The notes below the pieces were generated by a model. It made no database searches and was not told where the DNA came from. It saw only the letters and a list, made by a program, of their open reading frames with translations. 64,000 nt of DNA from Cellulomonas fimi ATCC 484 (GTDB taxonomy: Bacteria > Actinomycetota > Actinomycetes > Actinomycetales > Cellulomonadaceae). This document shows positions 24,653-32,433 of the stretch, one piece after another. A program made the position numbers and the translations under genes. The stretch is taken from positions 3,844,001 to 3,908,000 of the forward strand of contig NC_015514.1 of the NCBI RefSeq assembly GCF_000212695.1, given 5' to 3'. How positions within the stretch are numbered: the stretch's first letter is position 1; every line of letters starts with the position of its first letter.

Positions 24653-25456
24653 TCAGTGCTCGCGCAGCGTGCGCCGCAGCGCCTCGACCTCGACCTCGCC
24701 GAGCCCGAGCCCGTCGCGCAGGTACGCGTCGAAGGAGCCGAACCGGTCGTCGACGGTGTCGAGCGCGGCCCGCAGGTAGTCCGGCCGGACCTCGAGGAAC
24801 GGGGTCAGCACCGCGGGGTCGCCGCCCGCGTCCTCGAGCTGCGCGAGCAGCGGCGCGAACCGGGCACGCACGGCCGGGTTCACGGCGAGGAACTCCTCGG
24901 TCGCGTCGTCCTCGGCGACGCCCGCCGCCAGCAGCAGCACCGTGGCTGCCCAGCCGGTGCGGTCCTTCCCGGCCGTGCAGTGGAACAGCACGGGCGCGCC
25001 CCGCGCGTCGAGGACCGTGCGGACCAGCGTCGCGTAGCCGGCTCGCGCGGCCGGCGCCGCGACGAGCCTGCGGTACGTCGCGCGCATCTGCTCGGCGACG
25101 TCCGCGCCGTCGAGCGCCTCGGCCAGGGCCGCCGGACGGCTCAGCAGCGACGCGGCCGCGGTCGCCGCGGCCCGCGGCATGTCGGCGAGGACGTCGACCT
25201 CGACGAGCGACGCACCCCGCGGCACCCGCTCCGGGCGCGCCTCCCGCTCGGCGGCCGTGCGCAGGTCCACGACCGTCCGGATGCCGAGGCCCGCGAGCGC
25301 CGGGTCGTCCACGACGTCGTCGGACGACAGCTCTCCCGAGCGGAACACGACCCCGCGCGCGACTGTCCCGCCGTCGGCGGTGCGGCGCCCGCCCAGGTCG
25401 CGCAGGTTCGTCACCGCCGTCGCGGGCAGCACGTGCGGGTCGGGGACCTCCGTCAT
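24653..25456 (-). CDS. Tyrosine-protein phosphatase (Y_phosphatase3 type)
   Basis: 267 residues. The P-loop HCTAGKDRTGWAA (near residue 160) carries the catalytic Cys and Arg of the CX5R phosphatases with the K-D-R variant typical of the MptpB-like family. NLRDLGGRRTADGGTVARGVVFRSGEL near the N-terminus is the family entry motif, and the aspartate of VVDLR lies downstream. It is cytoplasmic or secreted without a visible signal. The ATG at 25456 is preferred; a CACGAT box lies six bases upstream, consistent with leaderless transcription. Targets cannot be inferred; MptpB relatives also act on phosphoinositides. Confidence 0.9.
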   Translation of the reverse strand: MTEVPDPHVLPATAVTNLRDLGGRRTADGGTVARGVVFRSGELSSDDVVDDPALAGLGIRTVVDLRTAAEREARPERVPRGASLVEVDVLADMPRAAATAAASLLSRPAALAEALDGADVAEQMRATYRRLVAAPAARAGYATLVRTVLDARGAPVLFHCTAGKDRTGWAATVLLLAAGVAEDDATEEFLAVNPAVRARFAPLLAQLEDAGGDPAVLTPFLEVRPDYLRAALDTVDDRFGSFDAYLRDGLGLGEVEVEALRRTLREH

Positions 25457-25544
25457 CCCGCGATCGTGGCACGACGCGCGCTGTCCGCACTGCGAGATCA
25501 CCGGCCGAACCCCTTGTCGGGCTCCACGCCGCTGGTAGAAACCG

Positions 25545-25655
25545 CGGCCAGGTCACGAGCACCAGCACGCAAGCCCCGGCTCGCTGGTCAGCAACCCCTC
25601 CACGACGGGGTGCTCCGGGAGATGACCCGGCCGCGCCACCCGGTGCGGCAAGCGT
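25545..25655 (+). promoter_or_regulatory. SAM-IV-type riboswitch
   Basis: The segment fits the SAM-IV aptamer seen in actinobacteria. The P1 helix is GGTCA (25551-25555) with TGACC (25623-25627), and P2 is ACCAGC (25561-25566) with GCTGGT (25583-25588). Conserved AAGCCCCGGCTC and GTCAGCAACCCCTCC segments are present, as are P3 CCCC/GGGG (25595-25610) and GTGCTCCGGG. A CCGCGCC hairpin follows before the SD GAAGGAG of the next gene. Such riboswitches shut off sulfur and methionine genes when S-adenosylmethionine is high. I identify it by sequence memory, not by a covariance search. Confidence 0.8.
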
Positions 25656-25675
25656 GAACGTGAAGGAGCAGCACC

Positions 25676-26236
25676 GTGAGCCACCTCGTCCCCGTGGTCG
25701 CCCTCGTCGGCAACCCCCGTCCGGCGTCCCGCACCCGCAGCACCGCGGAGCGCGTCGCCGCGCGAGTCCTGCCGCACGTGGGCGCCGATCCCGGCACGCC
25801 GACGTCCGCCGTCACGACCGTCGACCTCGCGGCCCTCGCGCCCCAGCTCTTCGCGGCCGAGCACCCCGACGTCGACGCCGCGCTGCGGACCGTCGCCGGC
25901 GCGGGCGTGCTCGTCGTCGCGACACCCGTCTACAAGGCCTCGTACACCGGGCTGCTGAAGGCGTTCCTCGACGGGTACGGGCCGGACGCGCTCGCGGGCG
26001 TCGTCGCCGTGCCGCTGGTCGTGTCGGGCTCCCCCGCGCACACCCTCGTCGGCGAGGCGTACCTGCGCCCGCTCCTCGTCGAGCTCGGCGCGACCGTCCC
26101 GACACGCGCCCTCGCCGTCACCGAGGCCGAGCTCGCCGACCTCGACACGGTCGTCGACCGCTGGCTCGAGCGGGCCGCCGAGCCGCTGCGCCGCGCGCTG
26201 CACGGCACGGCCGCCCTCGCCGGGGCGCTCCGGTGA
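25676..26236 (+). CDS. NADPH-dependent FMN reductase, SsuE/MsuE-like
   Basis: 186 residues from a GTG with SD GAAGGAGCAGCACC. It shows the flavodoxin-like fold of the NADPH-FMN reductase family: VALVGNPRPASRTRSTAERVA (phosphate-binding), then LVVATPVYKASYTGLLKAFLDGYGPDALAG, the family signature. These enzymes supply reduced FMN to two-component monooxygenases that release sulfite from organosulfonates. The SAM-IV-type riboswitch upstream ties it to sulfur supply. It overlaps the next flavin reductase by four bases (GTGA). No matching monooxygenase lies beside it; the LLM gene at 19672 is a distant candidate. Confidence 0.9.
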   Translation: MSHLVPVVALVGNPRPASRTRSTAERVAARVLPHVGADPGTPTSAVTTVDLAALAPQLFAAEHPDVDAALRTVAGAGVLVVATPVYKASYTGLLKAFLDGYGPDALAGVVAVPLVVSGSPAHTLVGEAYLRPLLVELGATVPTRALAVTEAELADLDTVVDRWLERAAEPLRRALHGTAALAGALR

Positions 26237-26775
26237 CCGCCGAGGTGCTCCGCGCCCTCGACGCGGACCTCGCGCAGCAGGACGAGCCGCAGCTGTCCCC
26301 CGACGCGTACAAGGAGGTGTTCCGCCGGCACCCCGCGGGCGTCGCCGTCGTGACGCTGCGCGACGAGGACCGGCTCGTCGGGTTCACCGCGACGTCCGTC
26401 ATCTCCGTGTCCGCCGCGCCGCCGCTGCTCGCCTTCTCGCTCGCGTCGACGTCGTCGTCGTGGCCCGCCGTGGCGCGCGCCCGGACGCTCGCGATCAGCT
26501 TCCTGTCCGGCGCGCAGGACGACGTGTCCGCGCGGTTCGCGACGAGCGGCATCGACCGGTTCGCCGCCGGGGGCTGGACGGCGCTGCCGTCCGGGGAGCC
26601 CGTGATCGACGGTGCCGTGTCGTGGGTGCGGGGGCGCGTCGTGCAGCGCACGCCCGTCGGGGGGTCGTACCTGGTGTCGGTCCGCGCGCTCGCGCACGGC
26701 ACGACCACCGAGGTCACGCCGCTCGTCTACCACGACCGCACGTACCACCGGATCGGCGACGCGACGGCGATCTGA
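26233..26775 (+). CDS. Flavin reductase family protein
   Basis: 180 residues starting at the GTG of a GTGA overlap. It belongs to the flavin reductase-like (HpaC/Fre-type split-barrel) family. YKEVFRRHPAGVAVVTLRDEDRLVGFTATSVISVSAAPPLLAFSLA is the flavin-binding segment, followed by FLSGAQDDVSARFA and the closing YHDRTYHRIG. It reduces free FMN or FAD with NAD(P)H for a partner oxygenase. Two flavin reductases in one riboswitch-controlled operon suggest sulfonate or thioether desulfonation, with the oxygenase encoded elsewhere. Confidence 0.88.
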   Translation: MTAEVLRALDADLAQQDEPQLSPDAYKEVFRRHPAGVAVVTLRDEDRLVGFTATSVISVSAAPPLLAFSLASTSSSWPAVARARTLAISFLSGAQDDVSARFATSGIDRFAAGGWTALPSGEPVIDGAVSWVRGRVVQRTPVGGSYLVSVRALAHGTTTEVTPLVYHDRTYHRIGDATAI

Positions 26776-26923
26776 CCCCGCACGCCGCGGTCGGCGACGC
26801 GCCCGCGGACGGGGGTGCGGCCGGCCGGGTGCAGCGGCCGCTTTGCGGTGCTCCACCGGTGCGGCGCACGATGGACGTGCACGCGCGTGCTCCCGCGCCA
26901 CGCTCCACCCGGAGGTCGTCCGC

Positions 26924-27889
26924 ATGCCCGTCGTCGCCGCCCGGCACCATTCCGTCGTGGCCCCGGCCGGTGCGCGCGCGGACGGCCGGGCGCGGCAGGG
27001 GGCGCGGCGACGAGCGGTACGGCGGCGGGCGCTGCGGGCGTCGGTGGCCGGTGCGCTGGTCGTGGCGGCGCTCGCGGGCTGCGCCGGTACCGCCGAGCGG
27101 GCCGCGCCCGAGCCCGTCCTCGTGCCGCAGCCCGTCGCCGTGGCCAAGGCCGCCGCACCCGCGCCGCCGCCTCCCGTCGACCTGGCGACGCTGCCCGTCG
27201 TCGACCTCCTGCACGTCGTCCCGGGACTGCCCGGCCCGGACGGGCTGACGCCCCTGGAGAACGAGGACCCGGCCCTGGGCCGCTGGCGGACCGTCGTGGT
27301 CACCGAGCCGACGGCCGCGCACGCGTCGGCGGGCGGCCCGGCCGTCGGGGTCCTGCCGTCCGAGGTGCTCGGTGCCGCGAACGTCCTGCCCGTCGTCGAG
27401 GAGTCGCCCGGGTGGGTGCGCGTGCTCGTCGCGACGCGCGGCGCGCTGCCCCGCGAGGACCGCAGCCGGGTCAACGGCCGGACGGCGTGGGTCCGCACCT
27501 CGGACGTGGCGCCGTCCGGCACGGACTGGTCGGTCGTGGTCGACGTCGCGGCGCAGACGCTCACCGTCGACGACGGCACGTCGGTGCGCACCTTCCCCGT
27601 CCTCGCGACGGGCGCCCCCGCGACGCCGACCCCGCACGCGCCCGCGTTCCTGCTCGGGCTGCGGTGGGTCGAGCCCGGCACGACCACGCCGCGCGTGCTC
27701 CCGCTGTCGACGCAGAGCGAGACGATCGACCACTACGACATCCCCACCGGCACCGCCGTCACGGCGATCCACACCACGACGCTGCGCGGCCGGGGCGCGG
27801 TGTCGAACGGCTGCGTGCGCGTGAGCGACGAGGTCATCGACGCGCTGTGGCAGGCCCCGGCGGGGACGGTCGTCACGACCGTCGGCTGA
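26924..27889 (+). CDS. Lipoprotein L,D-transpeptidase (YkuD)
   Basis: 321 residues, ATG with GGAGG eight bases upstream. A basic N-terminus and the lipobox LAGC (near residue 49) mark a membrane-anchored lipoprotein. A Pro/Ala linker leads to an extracytoplasmic domain, and the C-terminal YkuD domain has IHTTTLRGRGAVSNGCVRVSDEVIDAL with the catalytic Ser-x-Gly-Cys-x-Arg and upstream His. YkuD enzymes make 3-3 crosslinks in peptidoglycan. The HTTT in place of the common HGT is a small deviation. Confidence 0.9.
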   Translation: MPVVAARHHSVVAPAGARADGRARQGARRRAVRRRALRASVAGALVVAALAGCAGTAERAAPEPVLVPQPVAVAKAAAPAPPPPVDLATLPVVDLLHVVPGLPGPDGLTPLENEDPALGRWRTVVVTEPTAAHASAGGPAVGVLPSEVLGAANVLPVVEESPGWVRVLVATRGALPREDRSRVNGRTAWVRTSDVAPSGTDWSVVVDVAAQTLTVDDGTSVRTFPVLATGAPATPTPHAPAFLLGLRWVEPGTTTPRVLPLSTQSETIDHYDIPTGTAVTAIHTTTLRGRGAVSNGCVRVSDEVIDALWQAPAGTVVTTVG

Positions 27890-27956
27890 CCCGGGCCGGC
27901 GGTTCGCCCGTCGTCGGGCCGTCGGCGTTCGCCGCGCGGTCCCGCGGACGCGCACC

Positions 27957-27962
27957 TACCCT
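27957..27962 (+). promoter_or_regulatory. -10 box for leaderless PAP2 transcript
   Basis: TACCCT followed by six bases and the ATG at 27969. No ribosome binding site is present. Confidence 0.5.
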
Positions 27963-27968
27963 CACCGC

Positions 27969-28757
27969 ATGCACGCGACCACCGTCCGCCGCCGCGCACT
28001 CGTGCGCGCCGCGACGTTCGGCGTGGTCGCCGCGGCGCCCGTCCTCGTCCTCGCGTTCCTGGTCCGGGGCGAGCTGAGCGCGCTCGTCCGCCTGGACACG
28101 TCCGTGATCGCCGCCGCGACCGACGCCACCCGGGCCCGGCCCGGGCTGCGGACCGCGCTCGTCGCGTGGCAGGCCGCGTTCCAGGCGGTGTGGGTGAATC
28201 TCGCCGGCACCGCCCTGTGCGTGTGGGTGTGGCGTCGTCACCAGCTCGGCACGCGAGCGCTGTGGGCGTTCGGCACCCTCATGGCGGGGTGGATGCTGCA
28301 GCTCGCCGCGAAGGGGGTCGTGCAGCGCGCCCGGCCGGTCGTCGAGGACGCCGTCGAGCACGCCCCCGGGTCCAGCTTCCCGTCCGGCCACGCCGCGAAC
28401 ACGACGGTCGCCGCGGTGACGCTCACCCTCCTCGTCTGGCCGCTGCTCGGCCGCACCGCCCGGGTCGTCGTGCCCGCCGTCGCCGGGACGCTCGTGCTCG
28501 CGACCGCCGCGGACCGCGTCCTGCTCGGCGTGCACTACCCGTCGGACGTCGTCGCGGGGATCCTGCTGGGCGGCGCGATCGCCGGCGCGTCCTACGTCGG
28601 CTACCGCGGCTTCGGCGGCACCACGCGGCCACCGGCCGACGTGCCCGACGTCCCGCACGGCGGCGACGCCCCGCCGGACGACACCACTCGTCGCGACGGT
28701 CCGACACCGGTCGACGCGCCTCGGCACCCCCTACGCCCGCCCGGTGCCCGTCCCTGA
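27969..28757 (+). CDS. PAP2 superfamily membrane phosphatase
   Basis: 262 residues with five to six membrane helices. The tripartite acid phosphatase motif is complete: KGVVQRARP (near 118), FPSGHAANTT (near 138) and LLGVHYPSDVVAG (near 182). PAP2 enzymes dephosphorylate lipid phosphates such as phosphatidic acid or undecaprenyl pyrophosphate on the outer membrane face. A C-terminal tail of about 45 charged residues follows the last helix. It is followed by a second PAP2 gene 48 bases downstream. Confidence 0.9.
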   Translation: MHATTVRRRALVRAATFGVVAAAPVLVLAFLVRGELSALVRLDTSVIAAATDATRARPGLRTALVAWQAAFQAVWVNLAGTALCVWVWRRHQLGTRALWAFGTLMAGWMLQLAAKGVVQRARPVVEDAVEHAPGSSFPSGHAANTTVAAVTLTLLVWPLLGRTARVVVPAVAGTLVLATAADRVLLGVHYPSDVVAGILLGGAIAGASYVGYRGFGGTTRPPADVPDVPHGGDAPPDDTTRRDGPTPVDAPRHPLRPPGARP

Positions 28758-28805
28758 CCGCCCCGCACCCCGACGCGCCCGTCCCCGCCCCCCGAGGAGG
28801 ACTCC

Positions 28806-29540
28806 GTGCACACCTTCCTGCACCGCTACGAGCTCGACACGTCAGCGCCGACGTCGCACGAGTTCTGGCGGGACCTGTCACGGCGCGCGCTGCTGCCCGC
28901 CGTCGGGCTGTGGCTCGTGATCGTCGGTGCCGGGCTGCTCATCGTCGGCCCGCTGCAGAACCTGCCGTCCGAGGCGGGCGTCAACCGGTGGTTCGAGGCG
29001 CGCCGCACGGAGACGCTCAACACGGTCACCGCGGTGCTGTCCGGCATCGGGCAGACGGAGTTCATCATCGGCGCGTGCGCGCTCGCGATCGGGCTGCTGT
29101 GGTGGAAGACCCGGCAGTGGTGGTTCGCCCTCGTGCCCGGGCTCGCGGTCTCCTTGCAGGCGCTCGTGTTCCTCACGTCCGCGCTGGTCGTCGGGCGGGG
29201 CCGTCCCGAGGTGCAGCACCTCGACGACTCGCCGCCCACGTCGAGCTACCCGAGCGGCCACACCGGCGCCGCGACCGCGTTCTACCTCACGCTCGCAGCG
29301 CTGTGCCAGCGCATCGGCAACCCCGTCCTGCGCTGGACCCTGACCGTGCTGTGCCTGCTCGTGCCGTTCTGCGTGGGCATCGGGCGCATGTACCGCGGCA
29401 TGCACTCCCTGACGGACGTGCTGCTCGGGTTCGTCAACGGCGTCGCGTGCGCCGTGCTCGCGTGGGGCTACCTGCGTCGCGACACGAGCGGCTCGCGGTC
29501 CCGCGCGACGCCCGTCAGCGCGGGGCGCGCGCGCCGCTGA
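28806..29540 (+). CDS. PAP2 superfamily membrane phosphatase, second copy
   Basis: 244 residues from a GTG with SD GAGGAGGACTCC. Six helices and the PAP2 motif: VVGRGRPEV (near 137), YPSGHTGAATA (near 153) and GIGRMYRGMHSLTDVLLG (near 195). The first motif is shortened compared with the classic KxxxxxxRP. It shares family but little sequence with the upstream PAP2 protein, so this is not a recent duplication. The 3' end overlaps the convergent SRPBCC gene by 26 bases. Confidence 0.88.
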   Translation: MHTFLHRYELDTSAPTSHEFWRDLSRRALLPAVGLWLVIVGAGLLIVGPLQNLPSEAGVNRWFEARRTETLNTVTAVLSGIGQTEFIIGACALAIGLLWWKTRQWWFALVPGLAVSLQALVFLTSALVVGRGRPEVQHLDDSPPTSSYPSGHTGAATAFYLTLAALCQRIGNPVLRWTLTVLCLLVPFCVGIGRMYRGMHSLTDVLLGFVNGVACAVLAWGYLRRDTSGSRSRATPVSAGRARR

Positions 29541-30072
29541 GCGCCTCGCGTCCGGCGAGCGCCGCGAGCGTGCGCAGCTGCTTGCGCATCATCACGAGGT
29601 CGCCCCAGGCCAGCAGCTCGCGACGCACCGCGTCGGCTCGGCCGCCCGTCGGCGAGCCGACGCGCAGGACCGCCACGTACCGCGACCGGCCCGGCCCGTC
29701 CGGGCGGACCGCGTAGGTCATGACCACGGGCCCGAACGCCCGCAGCGCCCGCGGCTCGACGATCCGCAGCGTCAGGTGCTCGTCGGCCTCGACGCAGACC
29801 AGCTCGAAGATCCGCATCATCGTGGTCCCGGCGACGAGCTCCTGCGGGCGGACGGTCCGCGTCCGTGGGCTGCGCCGGCCGCCGTTGTCCAGCAGGTCGT
29901 AGCTGTAGGGCGCGACGCGCAGCTGGCCCAGCCACGCGAACGCCGTCGGGACCGGGGCCGCGACGTCGACCGCCCGGACCAGCCGCAGCGGCTGGTCGGT
30001 GGCGAGGTCGTCGCACGCGTACCGCCGCTCGACCTCGTCGGGCCGGGCCCCCCACACCGTCGCGACGCTCAT
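29515..30072 (-). CDS. SRPBCC (polyketide cyclase-like) protein
   Basis: 185 residues. LRLVRAVDVAAPVPTAFAWLGQLRVAPYSYD opens a START/SRPBCC hydrophobic-pocket fold, continuing with AGTTMMRIFELVCVEADEHLTLRIVEPRALRAFGPVVMTYAVR and a long C-terminal helix (RRELLAWGDLVMMRKQLRTLAAL) that closes the pocket. It likely binds a small hydrophobic ligand in the cytoplasm. No catalytic residues can be assigned. The start ATG at 30072 has no clear SD. Its 3' end overlaps the PAP2 gene on the other strand. Confidence 0.75.
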   Translation of the reverse strand: MSVATVWGARPDEVERRYACDDLATDQPLRLVRAVDVAAPVPTAFAWLGQLRVAPYSYDLLDNGGRRSPRTRTVRPQELVAGTTMMRIFELVCVEADEHLTLRIVEPRALRAFGPVVMTYAVRPDGPGRSRYVAVLRVGSPTGGRADAVRRELLAWGDLVMMRKQLRTLAALAGREALSGARAPR

Positions 30073-30334
30073 GCCGACCGCCCCCGCTCCCCGCCCCGGC
30101 TCCCGTGCTGCTGCCGACGCTAGGCCAGCCGCCTCGCCCCGCTCGGCCCCTCAGCCCACCCACAGCCGGCGCCGGCCACCGGCCACGCCCGCTGAGCACG
30201 ACACGTGGTCGTCGCCGTCTCGCTCACGCTCACGCCGCGGGCGGGAAGGTCGCGTCCGCGGGAAGGTGCGCTCCGCGGAGGTGCGTTCTCGACGGGCAGG
30301 CGCGCGCTCGCCCGGCGGGCGCGACGCGTGGGCG

Positions 30335-30709
30335 TCAGCTGCGGGCGACGGGCGGGTCGTCGGCGTCGTTCTCGCCGTGGGAGCCGCGCGGGACGCTCGT
30401 CACCGTCGTCAGCAGGAAGACCGCGTCCTCCAGCGCGACGACCGCGTGCCGCTCGTGCGTGAGCACCCACAGCTCGCCCGCCGCCGGCTCGGCCTGGCCG
30501 CCGTCCGACTCGACGCGCACGCGCCCGCTCAGCACCTGCATCGTCGCCGCCGCGGGCGAGTTGTGCTCCCCCAGGCGCGAGCCCGCCGTGAGAGCCAGGA
30601 CGGTCTGCCGGAGCTCGCCGTCGTGCGCGACGAGCTCCGCGCTGCGGCCGTGCGGGTCCTGCCGGGCGAGGTCCAGGTGCTCCTGCGCCTTGGCGGTCAG
30701 GTCGATCAC
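30335..30709 (-). CDS. Cupin-domain protein
   Basis: 124 residues from a GTG at 30709 with SD GGAGGGAG. The sequence LRQTVLALTAGSRLGEHNSPAAATMQVLSGRVRVESDGG then GELWVLTHERHAVVALEDAVFLLTTV matches a single cupin barrel. The metal ligands are partly kept (EHN and THERHAV). Such small cupins are often sensors or isomerases of unknown substrate. The GTG start is chosen over a longer frame because of the SD. It is separated from its neighbours by about 100-260 bases and looks monocistronic. Confidence 0.8.
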   Translation of the reverse strand: MIDLTAKAQEHLDLARQDPHGRSAELVAHDGELRQTVLALTAGSRLGEHNSPAAATMQVLSGRVRVESDGGQAEPAAGELWVLTHERHAVVALEDAVFLLTTVTSVPRGSHGENDADDPPVARS

Positions 30710-30815
30710 GACGGGCTCCCTCCACGCTGACGGTCGGTCCGCGCCGATCCTAGGAGCGCCGCGCACGCACCGCCCGTGCGCGCGCCGGTGACCGCCGAGA
30801 GGTCCCGCGGCGCCG

Positions 30816-31394
30816 TCAGGCCGAGGTCAGGGCCCAGATCGCCGCGGCCGACGCGAGCACGCCCGCGACGATCGCGAACACCGCCCGGCCCCGCCCGTGC
30901 CCGCCCCGGCCCGCCACGACCATCGCCCACGCCCCGAAGCCGATCGCGACCGGCCCCAGCACCCACAGCCCGAGGGCGAACAGCCCGACGTACCCCGCCA
31001 CGATCGACTGCCACGACCGGCCGACAGGCAGCGTCCAGTGCATCGCGGTGCGCGGGCCGTGCGCGTCGGCGGCCGGACCGGTCGCGAACGTCGGCACGAA
31101 CGGCGCCGCGCCCACCGTCTGCACGGCGTACGGCGACGCACCGAAGCCCGCCGACGGGACGACGGGCGACCCTGCGGCCGGCGCGAACGGCGCCGCAGAG
31201 GGGGCCGACGCGACGTACGCGGGCTGCCGGGGCGTGTCCGGCCCGGGGTGGGGCACCGCCCAGCCCGTCGCGGGCGCCGACACAGGCGCAGGCGCGACCG
31301 GCTGGGTGTGCTCGGTCCAGCCGTTCCCGTCGAACCACCGGACGACACCGGGCGTGCTGCCGTCGGGGTACCACCCGGCCGGGACGTGGGTCAT
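30816..31394 (-). CDS. DUF2510 membrane protein
   Basis: 192 residues. The first 30 carry the DUF2510 motif ([25 protein letters not shown]), a short WW-like domain common at the N-terminus of actinobacterial membrane proteins. A long Pro/Ala-rich linker follows, then two helices near the C-terminus ([31 protein letters not shown] and [19 protein letters not shown]). Function unknown. It is followed upstream on the same strand by the RibD-like gene and a second DUF2510 gene. Confidence 0.8.
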   Translation of the reverse strand: MTHVPAGWYPDGSTPGVVRWFDGNGWTEHTQPVAPAPVSAPATGWAVPHPGPDTPRQPAYVASAPSAAPFAPAAGSPVVPSAGFGASPYAVQTVGAAPFVPTFATGPAADAHGPRTAMHWTLPVGRSWQSIVAGYVGLFALGLWVLGPVAIGFGAWAMVVAGRGGHGRGRAVFAIVAGVLASAAAIWALTSA

Positions 31395-31442
31395 GCCGGA
31401 GTCGTCGGCATCCCCGCCCCCGACCTTGAGCACCACCGCAGG

Positions 31443-32054
31443 TCACGCCCCGGGCAGCGAGTCCTTCACGTCGTCGTAGCCGGCCTCGCCGGGCATGGAG
31501 CTCGGCGCGTAGACGACCTTCATGACGCCCGTCGGGAACACGTCCGAGCGCAGCAGCCGCAGCGGGTAGATCGGCTCGCCCTCGTCGAACAGCCGCTCCC
31601 CCTTGCGCGCCGCGACGGGGTGGACGAACAGCCGCAGCTCGTCGACGAGCCCGGCCGCGAGCAGCTGCCGCACGACCGACAGCGACCCGGGGACGAGGAC
31701 CCGCTCGACGCCCGCCTCGGCCTTGAGCGCCGTCACGGCCTCGACGAGGTCCCCCTGCAGGCGCTCCGCGTTGCGCCAGCCGAGGTCCGCGTCGCCGCGG
31801 GTCACGACGACCTTGCGCGTGTCCCCGAGCTGCGCGGCGAACGTCGCGTCCTCCTCGCCCGCGGCCTCCCGCCCGGGCCACGCACCCGCGAAGCTGTCGT
31901 AGGTGACGCGCCCCAGCAGGAGCACGTCGACGTCCTCGTAGTCGTCACCGACGGCCGCGCCCATCGCGTCGTCGAAGTAGGGGAAGTGCCACGCCGGGTC
32001 GATCTCCGCGACGCCGTCGAGCGAGATGAACAGGGTCGAGACGAGGGTCGCCAT
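31443..32054 (-). CDS. RibD C-terminal/dihydrofolate reductase-like protein
   Basis: 203 residues of the RibD-C/DHFR-like family. STLFISLDGVAEIDPAWHFPYFDDAMG, DVLLLGRVTYDSFAGAWPG, KVVVTRGDADLGWRNAERL and RVLVPGSLSVVRQLLAAGLVDELRLFVHPVAARKGERLF are the typical blocks: NADPH-binding, with the substrate site set by the SLDG segment. These stand-alone proteins are reductases of unknown substrate rather than true DHFR. The ATG at 32054 is the natural start; a 55-codon upstream extension overlaps the next gene and is not conserved-looking. Confidence 0.88.
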   Translation of the reverse strand: MATLVSTLFISLDGVAEIDPAWHFPYFDDAMGAAVGDDYEDVDVLLLGRVTYDSFAGAWPGREAAGEEDATFAAQLGDTRKVVVTRGDADLGWRNAERLQGDLVEAVTALKAEAGVERVLVPGSLSVVRQLLAAGLVDELRLFVHPVAARKGERLFDEGEPIYPLRLLRSDVFPTGVMKVVYAPSSMPGEAGYDDVKDSLPGA

Positions 32055-32103
32055 CGGTCCTCCAGGTCCGGGCCGCGCCCGGAACGCACGACCGCCGGAC
32101 CGA

Positions 32104-32295
32104 TCAGACCACGGTGGGCGGTGCGGAGACGACCCCTCGGCGGGTGCGCTCCACGTGCTGGCCGGGCCTGGGCGGCGGCGGCACGGACGCGGTGGGCGTC
32201 GTGTGCTCGGTCCACGCACGACCGTCGAACCACCGGCGCTGCCCGGGGGTCCTCGCGTCCGGGTACCACCCGGCCGGCGTCCTGCGTCGCTTCAC
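32104..32295 (-). CDS. Small DUF2510 protein
   Basis: 63 residues from a GTG at 32295 with AAGGA six bases before it. It is almost only the DUF2510 domain (TPAGWYPDARTPGQRRWFDG then WTEH) plus a Pro-rich tail. It has no membrane segment, unlike the DUF2510 gene at 30816. The motif is well conserved, which supports a real gene despite its size. Function unknown. Confidence 0.7.
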   Translation of the reverse strand: MKRRRTPAGWYPDARTPGQRRWFDGRAWTEHTTPTASVPPPPRPGQHVERTRRGVVSAPPTVV

Positions 32296-32433
32296 ACCAG
32301 GTCCTTCGGCGGGCCTCCAGGTGTTCTTGAGCCGAACCGTCCGGCGGCCCCGGTGTGGCGGGGCGCTGGTCCCGGTTCGTCCCGGTCTGGCACAGTCGCA
32401 CCCGGGGGGACGCGACGACCGACGGAGGTCCGC

